Source: Trigonopsis variabilis
Taxonomy: Eukaryota; Ascomycota; Trigonopsidomycetes; Trigonopsidales; Trigonopsidaceae
DNA: 64,000 bases
Direction: 5' to 3'
NCBI GenBank assembly: GCA_003707065.3
Contig: PPXM03000005.1
Coordinates: 538,501 to 602,500 of the forward strand
How positions within the stretch are numbered: the stretch's first letter is position 1; every line of letters starts with the position of its first letter. A program made the translations under genes and the position numbers. Shown in pieces: positions 11,610-21,275 of the stretch. The notes under the pieces were generated by a model, which worked only from the letters and a program-made list of their open reading frames with translations, ran no database searches and was not told the DNA's origin.

Positions 11610-12399
11610 TGATGGCGATGTGATAAGACGACTCAGGCCAGTTTAGATGAAGATGGGCTTGGCTGGATCCTGCCTTGGGGGGTGGTGGTGTGGGACAACG
11701 AGAGGATACGGTAGGGTAAATCAACGCCTCTATAACTCACTCTCTCCAGCAAGCCCAGAACAGTATCAGTCTCGTTTAATGCTTGGCTTGAGTGATAATT
11801 GTCCTTAGCTTACTTATTCTCTTATCGACCCCTGTCTTTGACTTGCTTTTGTTGGCTCGTCTCACGGAAAGTGTTTATCGCCTTTGATAACAACCTTTTG
11901 GTCGAGACCCGATAAGCCGATAAGCCCTCTCCATGAGTCACCCAAACCGGAGTTTTCTCATCGTTCCGTTCCCCTTTGAGACAACTACTCAATAATTACG
12001 TATTAACCATGTAATCTGTCAACAGAGTAGCCGCTCATTATTCGAATTGCTCTTCCTTTGCTCGACTTTACGGATCATCCAGCCTCGTTGCTCATCCCGG
12101 CCGGCCGATGGTGACTTATGCCGCAATACCGCTTTCAGGGTTGCGTCCTTCTAGTTCCGCATCCCTTCTATAGTAACCAACCTCCTCATCGTCATGTCGT
12201 ACCATCACATCATTCCGACCTCGTCTTCATCACCCAGATGGAAATGGTGCAATAGTAGACTTGTTTGGTGAAAAATGACCCAAATTAATTTCATCGAGAC
12301 GCTGGTAAGAGTGCAGAGGAGCTTTGCGTTACGCGGTAGTGTCAGAACAGAACATATATACATTTGCTCAGTTACATACAGCATGCTAGTACAGGATAT
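11610..12399. other. Promoter region with a small GATA cluster
   Basis: About 790 bp between the CCCH gene start and the end of the monooxygenase gene. Three GATAAG cores lie at 11821-11826 (minus), 11911-11916 and 11919-11924, which is 210-315 bp upstream of the CCCH gene start. I see no coding region. Confidence 0.5.
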
Positions 12400-13893
12400 T
12401 TAGCTTGCAGGAAATCCGTAATCTTTTAGACCCAACTTTTTTGCAATATCAGCGCCCTCTTGCGCAACAGACTCAGTCTCTCCAGGGGCGGCCTGGCTGT
12501 GGTAAGTGTCAAACTTGAAGCGGGCACCAGGGTGGTCGCTTCGAAGAGTCTTCTGACCGGGGCCGTAAACGGCCTCACGAGCAGTGAGGGGTTTGCTAGG
12601 TCGCTCAGCGACCAAGCCTCGCGCTCGCAGCTCAGGAACCAAGTATTTCACGATATCTCGGAACGTGCCAGGGACGGTAGCGTATCCAAAGTTGAAACCA
12701 TCGACGTCAGCCTCCTCAATCCACTGCTCCAAAGCGTCAGCGACAGTCTTTGCTGATCCAACCGGCTGAGGATAGCCAGTCTTGTACTTCTCAGCAATGG
12801 TACGGGCAGTCCAAGCAGACTTTGATGTGGCTTGCACCTCCTTGACGTTGCTGAGCTGGGACTGGATCTTGTTGTTTGACGAAGCGCCAGATGGATCGAT
12901 GGGGGCGTCAGGGTCGACTTGACTGAGATCTAGACCAGCCCAGCCACCAAACAACACCAAGGCACCCAATTCCGAGTTGTTTTTGGCAAGAATCTCCTTC
13001 TTTTGCTGAGCTTCTTCGTCAGTCTCGCCCAACACGGGGACAACGGTGGTGATGACCTTGATACTTCGAGGGTCGCGACCGGCCTCAGCAGCCTTCTGTC
13101 GTAGACGGTCGACCTTCTTTCGAATGATCGGGATCGTGGGACCAGACACAAAGACGACCTCGGCGTACTTGGAGGCAAACGAGGTACCAGCCTCTGACGT
13201 TCCTGCCTGGAACAACAAAGGAGTCCGCTGGGGCGAAGGAGTCACGATGAATGGAGAGTCGGCCTTGAAGAAGGGTCCGTTATGGTGAATGTTGAAGACC
13301 TTGTTGGGGTCGGCATAGACTCCTTTTCCAGGAGTCCGGTCGAGGACAACGGCATCAGGAGCCCAAGAAGACTCCCAAAACTTGGTAGTCAACTCCAAAT
13401 AATCAGCAGCCAACTCGTATCGTTTGTCGTGCTCAAGGAGATCTTCCTTTCCAATCGCTCTAGCAGCAGACTGTTGCCAACTCGTGACAATGTTCCACCC
13501 AATTCGTCCTTGGGTCAGGTGGTCGAGCGTAGCAAACCGACGGGCAAGAACATAAGGCTCCTCAAAGGACACCGATGCAGTAATGCCAAACGCCAAGTGG
13601 TTTGTAACAGCAGCCATAGCAGACACAACTGTGAAAGGATCTCCAACTGGGTATTGAGTTCCAGTCTTGATACAGTCACTGATGGACTTCTTCCACGATG
13701 TGTATCCTCCGAAATGGTCGGCGATGAACAGAGCAGTAAATCCACCTTCCTCGAGCAATTGAGCCAATTCGATCCAATATTTGAGGGTGAATTTGTTTGC
13801 TGCTTCATCTCCCTCATTCACCCATGATTCAGGGGATAAATGAGTGGGAGCAAACATATCAAACGCATTAATAATTATCTGTTTTTTCGTCAT
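12400..13893 (-). CDS. FMN-dependent monooxygenase, NtaA/SnaA/DszA family
   Basis: 497 residues, no intron. The sequence matches the luciferase-like NtaA family, which takes reduced FMN from a separate reductase and oxidises substrates such as nitrilotriacetate, sulfur heterocycles or alkyl compounds. Visible marks are FIADHFGGYT near the N-terminus, TASVSFEEPYVLARRFATLDHLTQGRIGWNIVTS (flavin region), and LFQAGTSEAGTSFASKYAEVVFVSG. The actual substrate cannot be read from sequence. The gene is divergent from a DJ-1/PfpI gene across a 1-kb shared promoter. A TATATAA element lies about 40 bp before the ATG, which suggests inducible expression. No reductase gene is next to it. Confidence 0.9.
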   Translation of the reverse strand: MTKKQIIINAFDMFAPTHLSPESWVNEGDEAANKFTLKYWIELAQLLEEGGFTALFIADHFGGYTSWKKSISDCIKTGTQYPVGDPFTVVSAMAAVTNHLAFGITASVSFEEPYVLARRFATLDHLTQGRIGWNIVTSWQQSAARAIGKEDLLEHDKRYELAADYLELTTKFWESSWAPDAVVLDRTPGKGVYADPNKVFNIHHNGPFFKADSPFIVTPSPQRTPLLFQAGTSEAGTSFASKYAEVVFVSGPTIPIIRKKVDRLRQKAAEAGRDPRSIKVITTVVPVLGETDEEAQQKKEILAKNNSELGALVLFGGWAGLDLSQVDPDAPIDPSGASSNNKIQSQLSNVKEVQATSKSAWTARTIAEKYKTGYPQPVGSAKTVADALEQWIEEADVDGFNFGYATVPGTFRDIVKYLVPELRARGLVAERPSKPLTAREAVYGPGQKTLRSDHPGARFKFDTYHSQAAPGETESVAQEGADIAKKLGLKDYGFPAS

Positions 13894-14887
13894 TTTGTCC
13901 TGGCTCTCAGACGTGTTTCCCTATCAAAGCTTATATACCACCTTCGTGGTGAGCACGTCATCTCGGTCTCCCGTCAACCATCCCGACCCGATCACTAGAT
14001 CGTTGAGTAGCCATCATGTGATAATAGCTGATAATCTCACTATACAGCGTGCGACACCTGCCAAGACAGTAACGGTACTATTCTCATCTAGCGGTATACA
14101 GCCCTTGACTGGGAGATGAGAGCGAAATAGATTCAAGACTGAAATGTAACGGTGAACGGCGTCTCATCTACAGCAACGAGGTGGAGACGAAGCAGCTCGA
14201 CGTCTCCAGTGCCAGCGTGTCTGCGTGATTTCTCTATTATTCATACAAGCATTTCATTCATACAGTTTCATTGATTGTAGAGGATAATTCTGCATGAATT
14301 CATCGTCTCATTGTAATGGTATGCGGTTCAATATAGGATTCGTTACGAGACCCTCACGTTCACATTGCGAGTGTACAATTGGGGCTCCTGCTGCAAATGA
14401 GGAACCATCAGAATGTGGAACAAGAATATAGCGAGGCCACAGCCTGTTGAAGGCAACCAGAGTGTTGAGACGCAAAAATTCATAAGACACTAAGAGCAAA
14501 ACACATTGAGCACACCCCCTATTCCCTATTTATAGGAGCATTCTCGAGCAACTTTATTCTTTGTCTTCATCTGAGCGACAGTTACATATGCTGGGACAAA
14601 AGATTCCCTCGCACTAGAGATACTGGGAGATGTACCGGGATGAAAGATGCGTGCTGGGATGAGAGATGCGCAATAGACAAGAACCCCGCGGATATGCTGG
14701 CTTGGAAATAACGTTCAATTGTGGACAGGCATTCTTGGAATCCGATTCCTCGAGTTTCGATAGAGGTAACACCTCTGAGCTTGCTACACGGCAATCGCAC
14801 AATGCTTACAAAGGCGTAGACGTCATAACAGTTGCCGTCACGAGTATATAAAGGCTTAGCATGTAGAACCGTGCTCCCAAGATCATT
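13894..14887. promoter_or_regulatory. Shared divergent promoter, monooxygenase and DJ-1/PfpI genes
   Basis: Nearly 1 kb with no convincing gene. A TATA-like element points to each gene: TATATAA on the minus strand at 13931-13937 (about 40 bp from the monooxygenase ATG) and TATATAAA on the plus strand at 14845-14852 (36 bp from the DJ-1/PfpI ATG). The symmetry suggests joint, inducible control; the inducer is unknown. Confidence 0.55.
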
Positions 14888-15568
14888 ATGTCGAAAACAG
14901 TCGCAATTGTTCTCACAAATACTGCAAAGTACAGCACGATCGATCGAGCCACTGGCATCTGGCTTGGTGAAGCAGTCGATTTCGCTGACCATCTTGTCAA
15001 AGCGGGAGTCCCGTTTGTCTTTGCTAGTCCGCTGGGAGGGTATGCTCCTATCGATCCTGAATCTTTAAAAGATCTCGACCCAGTGACATGGAAATACTAT
15101 ACAGACCATCAGTTTGTGAACGAATTGGGGGCCACCAAGGCAGTTAAAGACCTTGATCCTGAAAGTTTTGGTGCGGTTTATTTTGTTGGAGGTCATGGAG
15201 TTCTGTGGGATTTCGCTGATAACGACGATCTGAACAAGTTTGCCAGTGCTATTTACAACAAGGGCGGTGTGGTTTCGAGTGTTTGCCATGGAGTCGTGGC
15301 ACTGTTAAATTTAAGAAGTTATGACGGCCAATATCTGGTGAAGGGCAAGAAGATCACTGGCTTTTCAAATGATGAAGAGAAGGTTGTAGGAGTGGAGAAG
15401 GTTGTCCCCTTCACACCAGAGGACGAGTTAAAGAAAAGAGGCGCTCGATATGTTCACGGCCCTGATTGGGGTGAATTTGCGGTCACTGATGGCCGATTGG
15501 TCACAGGACAGAACCCGGCGAGCGGTGGAGCTGTTGCCGAACAGGTACTGGCACTACTTAGAGGTTGA
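14888..15568 (+). CDS. DJ-1/PfpI (class I glutamine amidotransferase-like) protein
   Basis: 226 residues, single exon. The fold marks are PFVFASPLGGYAPID near residue 45, a YFVGGHG loop near 100, the nucleophile elbow SVCHG with Cys133, and a PASGGAVAEQVL end. Close relatives include Hsp31-type glyoxalase III/deglycase enzymes and uncharacterised amidotransferase-like proteins; the Cys-His pair is present, so an active hydrolase or glyoxalase is likely, but the substrate is open. Its divergent partner is an NtaA-type monooxygenase, so a role in clearing reactive products of that oxidation is plausible but only an inference. Confidence 0.85.
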   Translation: MSKTVAIVLTNTAKYSTIDRATGIWLGEAVDFADHLVKAGVPFVFASPLGGYAPIDPESLKDLDPVTWKYYTDHQFVNELGATKAVKDLDPESFGAVYFVGGHGVLWDFADNDDLNKFASAIYNKGGVVSSVCHGVVALLNLRSYDGQYLVKGKKITGFSNDEEKVVGVEKVVPFTPEDELKKRGARYVHGPDWGEFAVTDGRLVTGQNPASGGAVAEQVLALLRG

Positions 15569-15725
15569 TGACAATGACTGGGCTGGTCAATCGACTGCAT
15601 GAAAGAAGAATCTATTTCATGAAATACTGTTTAAGCCATTGAGGCAATTTGACACTTGTTCATACGTAGAGATTACTTCAAAATATCCCAATTATATCTA
15701 TGTAACATCTTCTCTTTACCCGTAT

Positions 15726-17705
15726 TTAAAGACGGCAGCACGACTCGGCGTGTCCTTGACCGTCGACCAGAGTAGACTTGTTAAAGGTTTGAGTCGAAGG
15801 AGGAACGTCAAGGGCAGGGTTCTTGTCAAAGAAGTTGACAGGTCGAAGCATGGCCCGCATGGTCTCGATGGGCATAACGGGGAAGTCTTCGACTCGAGGA
15901 ATGTGTTGGAGAGTCAATTGGACGTAGAGAACAAGATCCTCGTTCTCGACGACATCGCTAGCCTTGAAGAAGCTCTTGACACCCGATCCTCCAAGAGACT
16001 GGTTCGTGTGTTGACCACCAGGGAAGAATTGGTTGTCCTTGTATCGGGTGATGTAAAGATGCTTGTCACCAAACTCGGCTCGGCGGGCGTGGAAAGATCG
16101 AGAGTTGGCTGCGATGTGCTGAGTCAAAGGAATCATGAGCTTGTATCCGACAGGCTTGCCAGTCACTGGGTTCAACGAACCGGGATTGATGATCTTGGCA
16201 ACGGTGGAATTGGTCCAGTCGAGGTCGTAGCCTCCAGCGTGCTTGACGACCTCCTCCTTGATTTGATAACCGCTGAAATGGGGGTTTTCGGGACCGGCAG
16301 GGATCTGCTCGGTGCTCTGGAGGATGACGGTGTTGCGTTGACCGTCAACGGCAGGGTCGATTCGAAGGGAGAAGACGTGCTGGTGGACGGGAGCAAGGAC
16401 CTTGGGGGCAACGACGGTACCGTAAGGAACACTTAGACCAGCGTCAATGGGCTGGGTAGACAAGATACCAGTGGCTCTGACTTCATAAGAAATATCGCCA
16501 GCCTGGCTGAAGATATAAGCGAGGATGTACTCGTAGTTTGCCACGGTAATGATGGTTTGGAGGACCAGTTCGCGATTTCGGGTCACAACGGCTCGCTTGG
16601 TGCGGTAGTTCTGGTGTTTCCAGCCGATACCATTGTCTTGTTCGTGGATACACAGGACGTTCTCCGAGATGAAAGCTTCACCGTCGGGGTTGACCAAAGG
16701 CAAGTCTCGGTAGGTGATGGCACCAAGACAGTCGCAACCCAAAGCCAAGTTGTTGGCGGTGAAACCGGCACCGACATCACCTAAATCAAAAGCCTCTTTT
16801 CTGTCAAAAGGAGGACGGGGGTCACCGTAAGGAACGGCCATATCTTCGAGAGCAATACGGTAGACGACAGATCGACCTTTGAAGGAGATATCGTGGAGGA
16901 CGACACCTTCGCGGTAGTTCAAGCTGACGTGAATCTTCCAGTCTTGCCAGTGGAGATAGTCATCTTCGTCAAAGAAGAAGCCAGCACCCTCGGGTTGTTG
17001 GACTCGGAGAGGTTTCAACTCCCGAACAGAGGGCTGATCTTCAGGAAGATAAGAGTTCTCAGTGAAGTCAGGCTTGAAATCAGCATCACAAGCATTGACA
17101 CCATTTCCAGTAGGGACTTCTTGGATGGTGACCAATTCCATGTTGGAGCCCTCGAGGATGGGCTGGAAGTTGAGAGGATGGGCATAATGATTGGCATCCA
17201 CCTTGCCCTTGGGACGAGCGTACATTAAACATTGGATTCGGTACTTGGAAGCCAATTCGGTACCGTCTTGGCCGAAAATCCAAGGGTCACACACGGCTTC
17301 CCAGTCATCGGGAAGACCGGCTTTCTTGACTCGAGCAAGAATCTCGGGATGAGTAGCGCAGACTTTCTCGGCAGCTTCGACATCAAAACCATCAAAGGTG
17401 GGCTTGAATTTCTTATCAACAGCCACAGTGTGGTCAACCCGGCCCTTGGTAAGATTGATGTAGGCCTCATGTAACTCAGTGGTTCCCTTGATGACAAAAG
17501 GAATATAAACAATTCGGTCAATCTCGGGTAAGGCAGTTCCAGCCTTCTTGGCGTGCAAGTAGGCGAGGACCTTGGCCTTGGGAGGTTCCCACGAAGACAC
17601 AGACTTGATCTTGACCTGTTTAGATCCAAGGGAAATCTTTAAGATGTGGGTGGCTCGAGTGATTTCATCAGCCGAAAGCGTAGCCAAAGGATGTGGTTGA
17701 ACCAT
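15726..17705 (-). CDS. Copper amine oxidase, probably peroxisomal
   Basis: 659 residues, no intron. It oxidises primary amines to aldehydes, ammonia and hydrogen peroxide, using copper and the self-made cofactor topaquinone. The cofactor motif is TVANYEY with Tyr391 as the precursor. The catalytic-base segment is FDLGDVG (Asp307). Two copper-binding His are in HQH (441 and 443), and the third is probably in QHIPRVEDFPVMP near the C-terminus. The protein ends SCCRL, and the last three residues CRL fit the peroxisomal PTS1 pattern, as in methylotrophic-yeast amine oxidases. The upstream region has six GATAAG cores and a CACGTG box, fitting use as a nitrogen-scavenging enzyme under GATA-factor control. 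Confidence 0.94.
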   Translation of the reverse strand: MVQPHPLATLSADEITRATHILKISLGSKQVKIKSVSSWEPPKAKVLAYLHAKKAGTALPEIDRIVYIPFVIKGTTELHEAYINLTKGRVDHTVAVDKKFKPTFDGFDVEAAEKVCATHPEILARVKKAGLPDDWEAVCDPWIFGQDGTELASKYRIQCLMYARPKGKVDANHYAHPLNFQPILEGSNMELVTIQEVPTGNGVNACDADFKPDFTENSYLPEDQPSVRELKPLRVQQPEGAGFFFDEDDYLHWQDWKIHVSLNYREGVVLHDISFKGRSVVYRIALEDMAVPYGDPRPPFDRKEAFDLGDVGAGFTANNLALGCDCLGAITYRDLPLVNPDGEAFISENVLCIHEQDNGIGWKHQNYRTKRAVVTRNRELVLQTIITVANYEYILAYIFSQAGDISYEVRATGILSTQPIDAGLSVPYGTVVAPKVLAPVHQHVFSLRIDPAVDGQRNTVILQSTEQIPAGPENPHFSGYQIKEEVVKHAGGYDLDWTNSTVAKIINPGSLNPVTGKPVGYKLMIPLTQHIAANSRSFHARRAEFGDKHLYITRYKDNQFFPGGQHTNQSLGGSGVKSFFKASDVVENEDLVLYVQLTLQHIPRVEDFPVMPIETMRAMLRPVNFFDKNPALDVPPSTQTFNKSTLVDGQGHAESCCRL

Positions 17706-19002
17706 TTTTTTTGAGGAGCAGATGATTTGGTTTCTCGTCTACTGTCACTTGCCTTTATACTTCTTTGCATGCCATCGCATATAGCGCCAAAACCGAAAAT
17801 GTCACGTGGCTTATCTATCGCTTAGCGCTCTAACGGGGCCATAAGGCCCATATCAGTAACGATAAGCAGCAACTGAGCCCAGCGCTTGATTTACAAAGTT
17901 TAGAAAATGAATATACTAGCGATAAGAAGCGGTTCACGCTGGCGGCATTCGCCCGAACCATCCGTCGGCTCATGATACAAGCCCTCTCTTTTCGGAAGCG
18001 TTCTAGCCCTGCCGTGCCTTTTCGCCAGTTGCCGGGTGCGGTGTGACTCTCGAGTCCTGCAGGGGGCAACCGACCCAAAGCAGAAAGCTTGACCATCTAA
18101 TCAAGCGCTTAACGCAGGCAAGTCAATTAGGCGGTTGCTCCGCCAATCATATCATCCATTTACTCTCTGTTACAGGTCCTCGCCGATAAATCGGATTAAT
18201 CATCGCTTAGGGCGATAAGTAGATGTAGATGGAGTTGCACACCAAGGATTGATTGAATAGGAGATTTTAAACGCAAAACGATACACAATCATTAGAAAGC
18301 ATAGTATGATTAGTCTTATCTCCAGCTGGGACGAGATAGACAACTGCTGTTTTTAGGCTTATCAGTAGTCGTGCATGAACGATGATTGATTCACGCTGCA
18401 GTGGATAGGCAAAGCTGATTGAAACTCGGGCATTTTCAACACAAAAGATTTTTTATCCGGGAGATGATCTCAGATTGATAAAAGACAGGCACCAGGTGAA
18501 ATGTTTACTAGTCTAATAATGGCTTTACTCTAGTCGCTGCCCGCCTGAAGTGCGTCTTTTGAATGTTTCACTTGAGCAATCCTCAGTATACTTCACCTGC
18601 TGTATGAGAGTTCCTCTAATTCCTGAGATAGTTACAATGCAGAGAAACTTGGCGACCCGCACATCACACACGCCTATGTACTCGAAACACCGGGTAATGT
18701 GATCTGGATGGTCCTGTTACTGTGCTCTGCAATGGCTCGCCTTTATTGTGGCCGTCAGACGCGCTCAAAAACGATGGATCAGAAGCAAAGATAAAATACA
18801 AATGTATAATAAAAAGATCATGCATCTAGGAGTATGATTTAGAGCAAGATGTTGAGATACAGTCGTGGTTGCCCGGATGATGCTTGATTAGTCGAGCTCA
18901 TCGACTTCCCCACTAACGCTACCGACACTGGGCCAGCGCCATCGTGAATAGGACCCGTGCTTCCGTTGGATCTAACACTGCAGAAACTTGTTATTGTATA
19001 AA
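17706..19002. promoter_or_regulatory. Long intergenic region with a GATA-site cluster
   Basis: About 1.3 kb upstream of the copper amine oxidase, with no convincing gene. GATAAG cores lie at 17810 (minus), 17861, 17921, 18214, 18315 (minus) and 18358 (minus), with a further GATAAA at 18185. A CACGTG box lies at 17803-17808. About 0.3 GATAAG on both strands would be expected by chance in 560 bp. Fungal GATA factors of the AreA/Gln3 type bind this core in nitrogen-regulated promoters. Confidence 0.65.
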
Positions 19003-19551
19003 ATGAGTCTTTCTAGGCGTACTGTACCTGGTAATCTGTCTTGTTTAGTTGGTGCGCCTTTGTACTCGGGTGAAGGTGATGATTCCATTTTGCTTGAGTG
19101 GCTCGTCAATCTCGAGATACGATTCGATCTGATGGCTCTGTCAGAGCAAGAGAAGGTGCTTTATGCAGGAACTCTGCTCGAGGGAGTAGCCAGGGAGTGG
19201 TGGGCTAGCAGGAAGCACGAGCTTAAATCATGGCAGGACTTCAAGTCCCAGTTGAATAGAATGTTTCTCTTGGAAGACCAAGAAGAAAGAGTGATGCAGC
19301 GCCTTTATCGATTAAGACAAAAGGACTCAATTGCAAAGTATAATATCCAATTCAACCATTTACGCCGGCAACTTCGTTCAGGCTATCTTGGTGAGCGCTA
19401 CTTGCTTCATCGTTATCTTAGCGGGTTAAAGTTTGATATATCGTATACTTTATCATTACGCTATCCGCAAAGTCTTGAAGTTGCAATGGAAATGGCTACT
19501 GAAGAGGAGCTATCACGAGATTTTGCCGATGGACTCATCACAAACCAATAG
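19003..19551 (+). mobile_element. Gag-like LTR-retrotransposon relic (Ty3/Gypsy type)
   Basis: A frame of about 180 codons resembles the Gag region of Ty3/Gypsy elements: the ALSEQEKVLYAGTLLEGVAREWW segment, then a helical stretch ending in the F-x-x-L-R-x-Q-L-R-S-G-Y-L region. Only this part is present; I see no protease, reverse transcriptase, integrase or terminal repeats nearby, so it is an incomplete fossil. A domesticated gag gene is an alternative. Its age cannot be judged from one copy. Confidence 0.6.
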
Positions 19552-20041
19552 CTTCGCTATGATCGACACACTACACTAAATAGGAACTGACTGAGGTGAG
19601 CATACAGAGCACATCCTCGAGGAGAGTTTCCCATATGGACCGCTCACGGATCTAGAAGCAGAGAGTAGATACCGTACTCAGTGGAGGACTGAAGCTTTGT
19701 GACCCCTTTGATCCAGGTCCTAATGATATGAGAGACTATCGCAGGATTATTGGAATGTGCTGCATCTTGTGATGAGCTCTGTCTTTTATACCACGCATCT
19801 CCTCTATCCTTCGTCAGACATTTTAACCTATCTTCCTCGTTGAATCGTCCGTACCTTGGCAGCGTCGCGACACAAACTAGTAGCACATTAAGGCGCCAGA
19901 TTTCCAATCTGCCAGGGACAAAAGGACGAACTCAATCCATAGTGTGTAGCTTGCATGGAAAGCGTAGATACGCGGTAAGAGAGCGTCGTTTCCGGCGTGG
20001 TATCGCAACACCAGCCAGCGCTACTGTAGTCGCCGATAAAC
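19552..20041. other. Intergenic
   Basis: About 490 bp between the Gag-like relic and an unrecognised gene. I see no supported feature. Confidence 0.35.
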
Positions 20042-21061
20042 ATGTCTCAAGGCCAGGGACAGGACCTGTCTGGCGATGAGATCCTCGATTCAATCTTGGA
20101 ATATACGCTCTACTCGTGGAATAATCCTGTATACTCCAAGGCTTTCAACACCAAGACCGTCGATATACTGGATTCTAGGCGGTTTTGGCTGTGTCGTTCT
20201 CTGGCATCCGCGCAGGAGCTGGCTCTTCGATCGCTGTTAGGCCGTTTAAATGATGACGACAGGGATAACATGGTGCCAAATGAGGCTGATAAAAGTGATG
20301 CGCCGTATACCTTTTCATTATCGCAAATTTCCTGGCAGCTAACGTTCTGGATGATCCGACCAGGCTTCAATGGTGCAAGTGACTACGAAGACTATTCTTA
20401 CTACGCCGACACTAATCTTTATTCGGCAATAAAGCAATTGACACTTCAATCGTTTTTTCTCACCCAAGCTCTGTGTCGCTTGGCTTGTTCCCATTTGGAC
20501 CTCAAAGAGAAAGCAGTCGTTGATTTCCTGGCAAAGATCAACAGGAAGCTTCGATCGACTAAGATGGTCTTTCACTATTCCATCTGCAATCTTAGAGCGC
20601 TTCACCTTGCCTGTACAGTAAAGACGTGTCAGGATCTCACTCTTCTTGCTCCTTCGGCAGATGAAGTCCTAGGCTCGACGGAGCACTTTGAATCGACGCT
20701 TGTAGCCGATGATCGAGACGCTTACCCGGAGCTTTGGGGTGAATACTGGAGAAATATGATTACAGAGATCACCGCAGATCCAAGCATTCTGACGGCCGTG
20801 AGAGAAAAGCTTGATTTCAAGGCTCTCCGGTTTAGATTCGTTAAAGTTTTGTTTAACTCTTTGAAAATGAATCAATCTTTGTTCAACGACTGCCTGGATG
20901 CTTGCACTCCTGCGTCTCCTTATTTCGTCAAGCACGGTCTCTTTCCTCATACTCCATCTCTTGTACGAGTCGCCAAGGATGCTCGATCTCGATCGGCGAA
21001 ACTCGAGGACCGCTACAAAGCAAAGCTTCAGCTCCTGCAAGACTCGCAGAAAGGAACTTGA
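20042..21061 (+). CDS. Hypothetical protein
   Basis: An ATG-started frame of 339 codons that I do not recognise. It is soluble-looking, without membrane segments or a signal peptide, rich in Leu, Asp and Ser. It ends in a Lys/Arg-rich, probably helical tail (KDARSRSAKLEDRYKAKLQL). Length, the absence of an equally long competing frame and even composition favour a real gene. It stands alone between a retroelement relic and COQ1, so the neighbourhood gives no hint of function. Confidence 0.5.
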   Translation: MSQGQGQDLSGDEILDSILEYTLYSWNNPVYSKAFNTKTVDILDSRRFWLCRSLASAQELALRSLLGRLNDDDRDNMVPNEADKSDAPYTFSLSQISWQLTFWMIRPGFNGASDYEDYSYYADTNLYSAIKQLTLQSFFLTQALCRLACSHLDLKEKAVVDFLAKINRKLRSTKMVFHYSICNLRALHLACTVKTCQDLTLLAPSADEVLGSTEHFESTLVADDRDAYPELWGEYWRNMITEITADPSILTAVREKLDFKALRFRFVKVLFNSLKMNQSLFNDCLDACTPASPYFVKHGLFPHTPSLVRVAKDARSRSAKLEDRYKAKLQLLQDSQKGT

Positions 21062-21275
21062 TACCGAACATTCCTTGTTTTCTACTTGTTTTACTGGACC
21101 TGTCGAAGCATTCATTGCAGCCTGGTCATTGACAGCATATAGTCCTCACTGTTTGGACTCACTCCATTGCTGTGATCGGCACTTACATCGCCGGCTACAA
21201 GTCAACAATTGGTACTATACAACAGTTGCTATTTACATCAAGGCAGTCTCTATGTCATAGGTAATTATCTTGTCT

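Noticed and set aside
15639-16436. 265-codon plus-strand frame
   Set aside because: Antisense to the copper amine oxidase; its length follows from codon bias of the real gene and it resembles no protein.
12400-17705. A secondary-metabolite or amine-degradation gene cluster
   Set aside because: Only three enzymes, no transporter, regulator or reductase alongside; being neighbours is not enough to call a cluster.
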